Position numbers and translations under genes: made by a program. Below, in pieces: positions 54,508-64,000 of a DNA stretch of 64,000 nt. The notes below the pieces were generated by a model. It was not told where the DNA came from. It searched no databases and saw only the letters and a program-made list of their open reading frames with translations. The DNA is from Lepiota brunneoincarnata (Eukaryota > Basidiomycota > Agaricomycetes > Agaricales > Agaricaceae), in assembly GCA_023014365.1 (NCBI GenBank), contig JAEBUN010000015.1, positions 992,001 to 1,056,000 on the forward strand, in the 5' to 3' direction. The first letter of the stretch is position 1. Each line of letters opens with the position of its first letter.

Positions 54508-56020
54508 AGGGTTCGAGGAAGGAGCCGGCTCTGAAGAAGAAGGTTGCCTTAGCCAGAGGACAGACTCCTGAGGATGCGTTGGATTCCGAGCGATCAGAAG
54601 AATCAGAAAATGAGGAAATAGGGCAGACAACGGAGAAACCAACACGTGCAGCAGCAGGGGAATTACCATATAGGAATGTGAAACCACTGCGCCCGGTCAT
54701 TGAGGTACCACTGCTGCCAGTCAGAAGGATGGAATCATCCAAGAAGGAGCCTGCATATAAGCACCAGGCCCCTATAGAGAGGAATGTTGATGTTGAGGAA
54801 GTACTCAGCAGGGTATTGAAGCGAGAAGCCTCAGTATCGCATGGAGAACTCTTGGCATTGTCACCTTTATACAGGAACACTTATAGAGAGCGAATTATGA
54901 GAAAACGGGTACCCACAAATCAAAGCTTAATAGCAGGAGTTGGGCCCTTGGAAGATGATACAGAAGATATGGAAATTAATAGTGGGCCAGTACAGGTCAT
55001 GATAACGGAGTTGGCAGACGGCTCTTGGAAGTATGATACAGTGCTGTGAGAAGGCTCGGCAACGCAAGCCTGGGTAGCTCAGGATCCAATCATGCAGTAC
55101 TTGGAGTCACTTCCCAGAAGAGACAGGGGACAGCAAGTATTTATTGCTAAAGAATGCAAACCGTTGAGAGTAGTTCTGACTCTGATAAATGGGATTTGGC
55201 AGGAAGAGGCCTTGCTAGATAGTGGGTCACAGATTGTATCCATGAGTCAGGAAGCGGTGATTGCATGTCAAGTTTCTTGGGACCCAGACACTACGATTAA
55301 TTTGCAGAGTGCGAATGGGCAGGTTGAAAAGACTTGTGGGTTGGCAAAGAATGTAGGCTTTACCTGTGGGGGAGTCACAATCTATTTGCAAGTTCACATA
55401 GTTCACAACCCCGCATATCAAGTACTGCTGGGATGACCGTTTGATGTAATGACTGCTAGTGAAGTCAGGAATAGTGCCAGTGGCGAGCAAACCTTGGTTA
55501 TTACGGACCCAAATACCAGAGAAAGGGCTGTGTTGCCAACTTATGCTTGAGGAGAGTGTAATCCTCTTAAGCTTAGAGAAAACAGTCAAAATTTTCAAGA
55601 AACCTTGATGAGTTGACTAAGGGACAAGGAGAGGTGGCTTGTATAATAGACTATGATGATGAGAAGGGCCCTGTCGTCGCACAAACACTAAGCTTAGCAA
55701 AAGGAAGCTTCTCAGAGGCCGAGCTATAGCTAATGTTCATTGACTGAGTCATATGTGATGAGGACTGTCCACAAGAAGATAAAGCGATGGCGTTATTGTG
55801 CCTAGGATGCATAGCCAACGCGCAGGGCACCAAGGACTAGGGAATAACTGTCTTTGAAACCGAAGAAGATGATGAAGATATGGTACAATGCCTGGCTGGG
55901 AAGAAATATAAACCAGTAGCCTTAAAAGTGAGGCCAGTGTTGGGTGATTTACTGGAGAGATTCAGGATAAAACAAGAAATAAAAGGGGACCCGCTGGCAG
56001 AAATGCCTGAGCTTAGCATA

Positions 56021-56405
56021 TGTTATCAAAAGTCTTATCAGAAGGACGGTTATTTTTAGTTTACGTTCCCATGTCACTATGAAACCATCAGTAGTGTACA
56101 TCAGAAGGACTATTCTTAGTATATGCCTCGTGTTCCTTATCTCTGACTCATAGTTACTCTGGTCTGGACTATTATAGTAGGAGTACAGCCACACTTAGAA
56201 GTATATAAGGATATAGTACATCACCTTGTATACTTATCTTAGTGTTATACATTCTTGCCTCCTATATCTCTTTGCCCTTAAAACCAGCTGGACTATAGTG
56301 CTACATCATCTCCAAGTCACACCTAGTAGGACAGGACCAAGTCTGTATAGACATCCTGTGTCGAACGCCATGCTACTCAAGAGTGAACCCCTAACCCGGG
56401 TAACA
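56021..56405 (+). mobile_element. Solo LTR of the B family in C2 pol
   Basis: 385 bp from TGTTATCAAAAG to CCGGGTAACA. It is the reverse complement of the LTRs of element B, somewhat shorter and diverged. It is flanked by GCATA (56016-56020) and GCATG (56406-56410), a target duplication with one change. The intact target is present in C1 at about 47824. Confidence 0.88.
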
Positions 56406-59400
56406 GCATGCATCCTCCAGAGTTTGTCCTGACAGGCAGATATACTGAGGAGTGTAAGCTTAAGCTGGATGAAGCCCATGCAGGGGATTTCTTGTGGCCA
56501 GAGGAAAGAAAGCTGATGCACCACGTCATGATGCTTCAAGAGGAAGCATTTGCATGGACAGATGAGGAAAAAGGATGTTTTAGGGAGGATTTCTTCCTGC
56601 CAATCGAGATACCGACAGTAGAACATACTCCATGGGTTGAAAAGCCCATTCCGATTCCACCAGCAATCTATGATGAAGTCTGTGCCATTATAAAGAGAAA
56701 GATTAGTGCTGGGGTATATGAGCCGTCAAACTCATCCTATAGATCCAGATGGTTCTGTGTGGTAAAGAAAGATGGAAAAAGTTTGAGACTGGTACACAGC
56801 TTGGAACCGCTGAACAGAGTAACAATAGTGCATTCAGGGCTGCCACCAGCAACGGAAGATTTGGCAATGCACTTTGCAGGCAGGGCTTGTGGAGGCATCC
56901 TGGATCTGTATGTTGGATATGATGAGCGATTGTTAGCTGAGTTGTCTCAGGACTTAACAACGTTCCAGATGCCTTTTGGAGCGCTACACTTAGTGACGCT
57001 ACCTATGGAATGGACCAATTCAGTGCCTATATTTCACAAGGATGTAACAGCGATCCTAGCCAGTGAGATACCAGAATACACAATGCCATACATAGATGAT
57101 GTACCTATCAGAGGACTGAAAACCAGATACGAGTTGCCAGATGGCACTGAAGAGACGTTGAAAAAGAACCCAGGGATCTGATGATTTGTATGGGAACACA
57201 TGCAGACAGTCAATAGGATTCTACAGAGGATGAAATACATAGGGGGAACCTTCTCTGGGCCCAAGACAACTATCTGTGCTGATGAAATCACCGTAGTGGG
57301 TTTTGAATGCTCCTATAAAGGATGGTTGCCCACCACAGATACCATCAGAAAAATTTTAAGATGGGAGGATTGCGAGAATGTCTCAGAGCTAAGGGGTTTT
57401 CTAGGAACAGCTATGCACTGCAGGAATCATATCCCGAAGTTCATAGCCATTGCTGCACCTCTATACAAAAAGCTTAAGAAGGGACAAGAGTTTGAATGGG
57501 GAGAAAACAAACGGAAAGCACAGCAGGAGCTGAAAGATGCGATTCAGCGCTGTTTCCCGACCAGGAACCCTGAATTTCTGAGTAAACAACCCATAGTAGT
57601 AGCCGTGGATACCTCATGGAGGGCGGTGGGATACTATATATATCAGAGAGATGTAGAAGATGCTAAGTGTATACATTATGCAAAGTTTGGGTCAATATTA
57701 TTGGACGAGAGACAGCAGAGGTATTCTCAGCCCAAGTGAGAGCTATGCGGCTTAAGAATGGTGCTGGAACAGGAGAAATATTTATTGTGGGGATCGAGAA
57801 ATCTAGTAGTGGAAACAGATGCGAAGTTTCTCTTTGGGATGTTAAACAACCCAGGAAAACTCCCGAACACTACTGTAAACCATTGGGTGGACTTCATTAG
57901 ATTGTTCCACTTCACACTAGTACACAAAGAAGGGAAGACATTTGGGCCAGATGGACTGTCCAGACGACATTACTATCCTGGTGATGAGACAGCCTGTTGT
58001 TTCAACGATGGATCTGAGGACAAGGGAGAGGAGTTCGAGTTGATCAAAGAAGATCCGGGGGCTGCAGATCCATTACCCTTGGAAGCCTTCTGTGATGAGA
58101 TCAACAGTTGCTCTGGCTTCAACCAGGGTCTGGCGTGTGATGTGTATGATTTTGAGTATGAGCTGGATCAAGCTTGGGAAGAGTACTTGGATGAACAACA
58201 GGCTAAGCTTAGGGTTATAGAAGACCCAGCGTGCCCAGAAAACCACCAACAAGTACTAAGCTTAATGACAGATGTTAGGCTAGTGCCAGATTTTGAAGAG
58301 GAAAAGTTGACCAAGATAGAGGAAGCGTATGATGAATCACATAGGACAGATACAGCGCGAATACAAGATGGAAGAATACCCAAAGTCAGGGAATTCCTGA
58401 AAACAGGGGGCAGTAGTGCAGCTGAAGGCTTGGATGAGCCGGATCTGCGTAAGCTTAAGTATATGGTGGAGCATTTCTTCTTGGATGAAGAGGGGAGACT
58501 GTATAGGACGAGTCCTAGCAGTCGACATCAGCTAGTAGTGGATAAGGAGCAGTGTATGTATATGTTGCGAGCCAGCCATGACTTCCTAGGACACAGAGGA
58601 ATATACGCAACCACTAAGCTTATAATGCAGAGGTTCTGGTGGCCAGAAGTTGAAGGAGACATAGCTTGGTATGTGCAATCATGCCATCTATGCCAGCAAT
58701 GGCAAAAGGTGATCATTGAGACACTGCCAATAGTAATGCCCACGCCATTGATATTCCAAGTGCTACATGTGGACACGCTACATATGACACCAAGTTCTAA
58801 TGGGTGTAGTTACATTGTGCATGGAAGGTGTGGACTGTCATCCTGGATGGAGGCAAAAGCTTTGAGAAAAGAGAATGCTAGTTCGATTGCGCAGTGGTTA
58901 TTTGAAGATATCATTTGCTGATGGGGCTGTATAGTGAAGATTGTCATGGACAACGGTTCTCCATTTAAGAAAGCTGTTTGATGGCTGGAAGAAAAATATG
59001 GGATAAAGGGAGTAACGATATCTCCTTACAATTCCAAAGTGAACAGGATTATTGAGAGACCCCACTGGGATGTGTGGCAAATGTTGTATAAAGCTACAGA
59101 TGGAGATGTCAAAAAGTGGTATTGCCACCTACCGCACGTTATGTGGGCAGATTGGATAACCATTAGAAAAGGAATGGGATGTTCCCCGTACTTTCTGGTA
59201 ACCAGAGCACACCCGACGCTACCTCTGGATGTCAAAGAGGCCACTTGGCTAGTACAACTACCAAATAAGTACTTAACCACGGCCGAGTTGATAGGATACC
59301 GAGCTCAGGCTTTGGCAAAACATGTTTGGCATGTTTTGGAGATGCGTCAGCATGTTTCGGCCACTAAGCTTAGCAAGGCTTGGGAGATGGAACGACAAGC

Positions 59401-59752
59401 AGTGCATAAGATAAGAGATTATCACTTCAGCCTGGGAGATTTAGTATTAGTGAGAAATACAGCTATAGAGAGCTCAGCAGACAGGAAGATGAAACCCAGG
59501 TATCTAGGACCCATGGTGGTCATATCTAGATCAAAAGGAGGATCTTATATCCTGGCAGAGTTGGACAGCTCTGTATGGCAGAATAAAGTAGCGGCATTCA
59601 GAGTAATTCCCTACTTAGCCAGAAAACATATGCCATTACTGCTGGAGTTACAAGAATTGATAGACCTGTCACCAGAGGGACTGAAGACCCTGGAGGAGAC
59701 TACTGAGGATGAGCCTAGTGACAGATGGGAGCCAGAAGAGTTGGGAGGATAG

Positions 59753-59891
59753 AAAAAACCTGATATTGTGGACAGAACTATCTACTTATCAAAGGAAAAC
59801 TATCCTAGGAACCATCAAAGTGTTAAGCTTAAGCAGGGGAGGACTTGTCCAAGTCGGAGAGGTTGTGCAGAAGGTTTTTGAGATGGATGCG
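59753..59891 (+). other. 3' end of C2 internal region
   Basis: Downstream of the pol stop, with a TTAAGCTTAA motif (59823-59832) directly followed by a purine-rich stretch (GCAGGGGAGGA) that may be the polypurine tract. It is interrupted at 59892 by element D. Confidence 0.55.
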
Positions 59892-60543
59892 TGTCATATC
59901 CATGCTAAACTCAGAGCCTAATCATTATACTTTGGCTTTTCGACTCCACGTGCGTTCCACATGACAACCCTCTGCCCTCCGACTCGGCCCCAACTCGCTC
60001 CAGCTGCAACCCATTGCCCAGATCACACGACCACCTCCGCATGTGCCATGGTCACCTGACCCTTGGAAGTTCTATTTCCCAGTTCTCCATTTCCCGTCCA
60101 TAGTCAAGATATGTTACCAGTCTCCATACCCATACTGGTCTCCATTTCGTTTGTAATCCGTTTGTAACCATATGGGTCTCCACTTTGCTCCGCGCATAGT
60201 CAGTACGAGTCATAGTTCATAGGACCAGAAGTATATATACCATAGGTACTTGGCTTGTACTCTTCAGTCTGATAATTGAATCGAGCAGCGGACCAGCTCC
60301 CTGTTCCATATCCTCTCCTCTCTTCTGCCTTGCTCCGCTTTGGCTCTGACTTCCTGAAATATGGACTAGGACAGTAGGAGGGTACAGCACATAAGCTGAG
60401 GCTGCAAGTCCAACCCTCCGCCTGAAGTCCTCCGCCTCAGTTCCGAAGTCTACATACTGACTTTGCCCCATCCTCCGGTTACCTTATATCAAGGATACCA
60501 CCCTGACCCTCTGCTTTGGTCCCGACCCGCACCAGCTCTAACA
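59892..60543 (+). repeat. 5' LTR of element D
   Basis: 652 bp from TGTCATATCC to CAGCTCTAACA. It matches the reverse complement of the solo LTR at 48484-49144 along its length. Confidence 0.9.
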
Positions 60544-60596
60544 GTATTATCAGACTCACACTCCTCCTGTCCACCACACTCTGAATCTTTCTAACC

Positions 60597-61997
60597 ATGG
60601 TCTCTTGAACAGTTACCCGTACTTGCACTCTGGTAACTCTAGCCGCTTGCCGTAGCAAACACATCATTCGACAATCTCCTTCCGAGGAACTGCAACCCGA
60701 CCCCCTGAGGGCTTCTCACTCTTGCTGACAACCGGTCGCGCCCTCGACTCCAGACCAGTTTTCCAAAGATATACAACCCTCACTATTCCAGACCCCCGAC
60801 AGCCCCAACAAAGGCCCCGACCCCAATCCTGATCCCAGTGACCCTGGTGATCCTGACGACTACCCTGACAATGGGGACGGGCCCCCGGGTGATGATGAAC
60901 CATCAGACAACAGCAACAACAACAACAACATCCCACCTGGCAACACCCGAGATGACCATGATAGACTCATACTCCGAGTTTTCCAATGCATAGCCAATCA
61001 AATGGACGGCTGTGGGAACTCTCAAGCCCCACAGCCTCCCCGAACTCCCTGTACCAAAGCTCGCGAACCTGACATCTTTACAGGTTCCGACCCCGCCAAA
61101 CTCAAACCCTTCCTCTTCCAATGTCGACTCTACTTCCATACTAACCTGGCTCAGTTCGCTAGCCCCGCCACCAAGGTCAACTTTGCATTGACATACCTTA
61201 TGGGTGTGGCCCAGCAGCACTTTGAAATCAGCCTCGACGAGGCTGACAACCACGGAATAATGCACAACTGGATCATGGACTGGGACCAGTTCACCCTGGA
61301 ACTGCAGACCAATTTTGGTCCCGCGGATCTGACCGGAGAAGCTGCTGAGCAGCTTGACTCCCTCTGAATGCGCTACAATGAGAAGATTGCCATCTACAAC
61401 ATTGACTTTCTCCGCCTAGCTGGCCAACTCCACTGGGGTGACGAAGTATTTTGTCACCGCTACTACAAAGGCCTCCCTGACCGCATCCAGGACATCCTGT
61501 CCAGTTGGCCTGATGGCAAGCCCGACACCTTCATTGAAATGCGGGCAGCAGCGATGAAGATCGACGCCCACTATTGGGAATACCAGCACGAGAAGGCCCG
61601 CGCCAAAGCCGCTTCGGACCCGACCACCTCTAGGAAACCTGGAGGTAACCCATCCCCTTCCACCTCGACTAACCCGCAACCTGCCGCCAAGCCTGCCAAT
61701 AATAACAGAGGCAGCACCCCCAACAACAACTTCAAGGGCAATCCACCCAATCCATCCGCTGGTCAGAAATTGGCCCTGCCCAAATCCAACCTTACTAGTA
61801 AACTTGGTAAGGATGGTAAATTAACCCCCAAGGAACGTCAACGACGTTTTGACAATAACCTCTGCCTTGTCTGTGCAGATCCCAATCACAGGGCTGCCAA
61901 TTGCAACAAGAAGAAATTCCCTGATGCCAAGGCTAAAGGCCAACAGGCTCAGCTTCCCGAGACAGACGCGCTGGCTCTCCCGAGCTCGGAAAAATAG
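60597..61997 (+). pseudogene. gag: Element D Gag with three in-frame TGA codons
   Basis: One frame runs from ATG at 60597 to TAG at 61995-61997. Seen: an acidic, Pro/Asp-rich N-terminal region, a poly-Asn run, and a capsid-like core (FTGSDPAKLKPFLFQCRLYF, KVNFALTYLMGVAQQHFE, WDQFTLELQTNFGPADLTGEA). Beyond the third TGA come IAIYNIDFLRLAGQLHWGDE, LPDRIQDILSSWP, a basic Asn/Pro-rich region and a CCHC knuckle CLVCADPNHRAANC near 61864. TGA codons at 60606-60608, 60726-60728 and 61365-61367 interrupt it; each is a plausible CGA origin, the last in a motif where relatives have Leu-Arg-Met. Without those three changes the Gag would be about 466 residues. Confidence 0.82.
61988..61994 (+). promoter_or_regulatory. 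Putative -1 ribosomal frameshift site, element D
   Basis: G GAA AAA in gag phase, followed at once by TAG. A slip by one base gives GGA AAA and enters the pol frame, which is then open to the window edge. Confidence 0.65.
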
Positions 61998-64000
61998 TCG
62001 GCGGTCCTCAGGCCTCTGCACAGACTGAGGATCGCATTGAACTCTGCTGTGCTCCAGAGAGTTTCCGTGTCAATGTGTCCGCTCTTTCCGACCCGAACTC
62101 TTTTCATATTACATTAACTTCTCCTTTAGTTACTTCTTTATCTTCTGTTTCCGCTTCCGTACTCTCCGCTTCGGACCCGATTTCTACAACAGACAATGTA
62201 GTTAGTTCTGATTTCTCTTCTTTTCCTCCTTTCAAAGCTCTTGTTGATAGTGGTTCTACTCACTGTTTTGTGGACTCATCTTTCGTTCGTTCTCATAGTA
62301 TTCCAACCTCGTCCATCCCAGCTATTGAACTTCAGTTATTTGATGGGACCTCAAATGCCTACATTACGGAGCTTGCGCAACTGCCTGTATCTTTCCCCTC
62401 TGGTGAATCTATTATCTTGGACACTTATGTCACCCGGCTCGACTCTTCCTGTTCTGTGGTCTTAGGACACAACTGGCTCACCCACTACAATCTGTTGATT
62501 GACTGGGCTTTGGGCAGTATTACTTTCCAGCCATCCCTACTCAAGAATCCTGCTTCCGTCTCTACCTGCATCGCACCTGCATCGGCCCCGCCTATGGCCA
62601 CCCCTGACACTCCTGACCTAGGTTCACCACCCCTGTCTGGGACCTCATCCCAATCTGTCCCCCTTGCGAAACCGCACATATCGCTGATAAACGCTCCTGC
62701 CTTTATCCGCGCTGCCAAGCTCCCTGGCTCCCAACAATTCCGAATCAATCTCTCCGCCGCCTCCGCATTGGCCGCGTCTTCTTCCGTCTCCGAAGACCCG
62801 GCTGACCTCTCATCCATTCCCAAGGAATACCACAAGTTTGCTGATGTTTTCAGTAAATCGTGTGCTGACACACTCACTCCACACCACCCTTACGACCTCC
62901 AGATTAACCTAGAGGATGGCAGTCAGCCTCCGGTCGGTACCATTTACTCTCTTTCACAATCAGAGCTTGGAGCTCTACATGACTTCATTGATGAACATTT
63001 ATCTATTGGCTTCATTTGCCCCTCCACTTCTCCTCATGGAGCCCCGGTCCTCTTCGTAAAGAAAAAGGATGGCTCCCTCCATTTATGTGTTGATTTTAGA
63101 GGTCTCAACCATATTACCAAGAAGGATCACTACCTCCTTCCACTCATCTCCGACCTCTTAGACTCCCCTCGCAAAGCCCACGTATATACCAAAATTGACC
63201 TCTGTCACACTTACCATCTGGTCCGTGTTGCTGATGGTGACGAATGGAAGACTGCCTTTCGGACCCGCTACAGCTCCTTCGAATGGATGGTCATGCCTTT
63301 CGGCCTCACCAACACCCCCGCCACCTTCCAGCAGTTCATGAACAACATATTCAAGGATATGCTTGACATCTGCGTTACCATCTATCTTGATGACATTCTG
63401 ATATACTCCGATAATCATAGTATCCATCGTGACCAAGTCAAGGAGGTCCTCAAGCGACTCCGCCAACACGGTCTATACACCCACCCTGACAAATGCCAGT
63501 TCCACTCTGACACAGTGGAATACCTCGGCTACATCCTTTCCCCCGACGGTCTCCGAATGGACCAATCTAAGGTCAAGACCATCCAGGAGTGGCCGGAACC
63601 CAAGAAAGTCAAGGACATCCAGTCCTTCTTAGGTTTCGCCAATTTCTACCATCGCTTCATTCATGGTTACTCTGACATTGTCGTTCTGCTCACTCACCTC
63701 ACCCGCAAAGACGTGAAATGGAATTTCACTGACGAATGCCGTGAAGCCTTCAGTTCCCTGAAAGAAGCATTCATATCCACCCCCATCCTCACTCCTTGGG
63801 CCCTCAATGCTCAGATCATTGTCGAGACCAACGCCTCCAACTACGCCCTTGCGGCTATCCTCTCTATCATCACCGATGATGGTGAGGTTCACCCCGTTGC
63901 ATTCCATTCCCGCACCTTTAACACAGCCAAACTTAATTATGACACCCATGACAAGGAACTCCTGGCAATATTCGAGGCTTTTTGCATCTGGCAACACTAC
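61988..64000 (+). CDS. pol: Element D Pol (protease, RT, start of RNase H), partial at right edge
   Basis: The -1 frame is open from the frameshift heptamer to the end of the window, about 670 codons, with no stop. Seen: retropepsin ALVDSGSTHCFVDSSFV (Asp at 62246), VVLGHNWLTHYN, a Ser/Pro-rich spacer, and RT with PLISDLLDSPRKAHVYTKID, FRTRYSSFEWMVMPFGLTN and YLDD at 63383-63394. Then come YLGYILSPDGLRMD and the connection (FLGFANFYHRFIHGYS), and the beginning of RNase H (IIVETNASNYALAAIL, THDKELLAIFEAF). In RNase H the first catalytic position reads ETNAS where most relatives have Asp (DASD-like), a possible inactivating change. Integrase lies beyond the window. Confidence 0.88.

Larger units (their letters stand above)
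54498..59752 (+). pseudogene. pol: Element C2 Pol, complete in domains but with stops and a solo LTR
   Basis: Order: an acidic linker, retropepsin (ALLDSGSQIVSMSQEAV), RT (YIDD at 57089-57100), RNase H (VVAVDTSWRAVGYYIYQRD), the H2C2 site (HDFLGHRGIY...CHLCQQ), the integrase core ([26 protein letters not shown]) and a C-terminal module with [11 protein letters not shown] and [19 protein letters not shown]. The end is WEPEELGG at 59752. No chromodomain was recognised. Stops include LLG-TGA-PFDV (55434), TGA-TGA at 57179-57184 (C1: CAACAA), TGA at 57737 (C1: CGA) and TGA at 58919 (C1: CGA). A B-family solo LTR lies at 56021-56405. Inactive. Confidence 0.87.
51162..59891 (+). mobile_element. Element C2: Ty3/Gypsy retrotransposon (5' LTR to end of pol)
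   Basis: It starts with a 1.3-kb LTR abutting the truncated C1 integrase, followed by a primer site region, gag, pol and a purine-rich tract near 59833. Its right LTR is not present before element D begins at 59892 and should lie beyond the window. Copies C1 and C2 match over their full shared length with frequent CG-to-TG/CA differences. The simplest reading is that C2 inserted into C1 at GGATG (51157-51161). Confidence 0.8.
59892..64000 (+). mobile_element. Element D: Ty3/Gypsy retrotransposon, continues past the right edge
   Basis: 5' LTR 59892-60543, leader, gag, a frameshift site and pol up to the RNase H region at the window end. The left target duplication would be ATGCG (59887-59891); the right one is outside. 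It inserted just downstream of C2 pol in the same orientation. Confidence 0.88.

Noticed and set aside
44863..59831. The AAGCTT palindromes as a CRISPR-like array
   Set aside because: Spacing is irregular (tens to over a thousand bases), the repeats are 8-10 bp and lie inside coding sequence of a eukaryotic retroelement.
59753..59891. A right LTR of C2 immediately after pol
   Set aside because: The sequence shows no match to the LTR start TGTGGTGATA before element D begins.

Overview
The window reads as nuclear DNA of a filamentous basidiomycete, most likely an Agaricomycete. The grounds are short (about 41-60 nt) GT-AG introns, an aspartic protease, F-box, DUF4246 and DUF300 repertoire typical of mushrooms, a KDZ transposase and chromodomain-bearing Ty3/Gypsy elements. 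The species is not identifiable from this alone.

Left part (1-16000) is genic. A five-exon DUF300/TMEM184-type membrane protein lies on the minus strand, followed by an intron-containing tRNA-Gly(GCC), a multi-exon pepsin-like protease with two 1-nt frameshifts, an intact multi-pass membrane protein, a decayed F-box gene and two tandem DUF4246 genes. The DUF4246 copies and the 5' end of the F-box gene form a tandem segmental duplication of about 2.4 kb. The first DUF4246 copy has one frameshift; the second has several.

Middle part (16000-33500) is DNA-transposon territory. It holds a 1.35-kb terminal-inverted-repeat element and a KDZ-type transposon (minus strand). The KDZ element is broken by a Tc1/mariner element with about 225-bp inverted repeats, and its probable accessory gene is split by a young chromovirus (element A, 20003-28244).

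Right part (33512-64000) is one nest of LTR retrotransposons resolved by target-site duplications. C1 (a large-LTR Gypsy) inserted into the KDZ gene. B (chromovirus, minus strand, 34648-44540, TSD CTATT) inserted into the LTR of C1. E (35885-37787, TSD CACTG), a 1.9-kb LTR element whose only ORF is a KH-domain protein, inserted into B. C2, a sister of C1, sits in the C1 integrase. A solo LTR of the D family sits in the C1 pol and a solo LTR of the B family in the C2 pol. D, another Gypsy element, sits in C2 and runs off the right edge.

Most striking observations: the KH-domain mini LTR element; a palindromic motif (TAAGCTTA) repeated about 14 times in each C element in more than one codon phase; a conserved zinc-knuckle ORF3 downstream of pol in both chromoviruses; near-identical -1 frameshift signals abutting the gag stop in all five Gypsy copies; and paired CGA/TGA/CAA differences showing CpG deamination.
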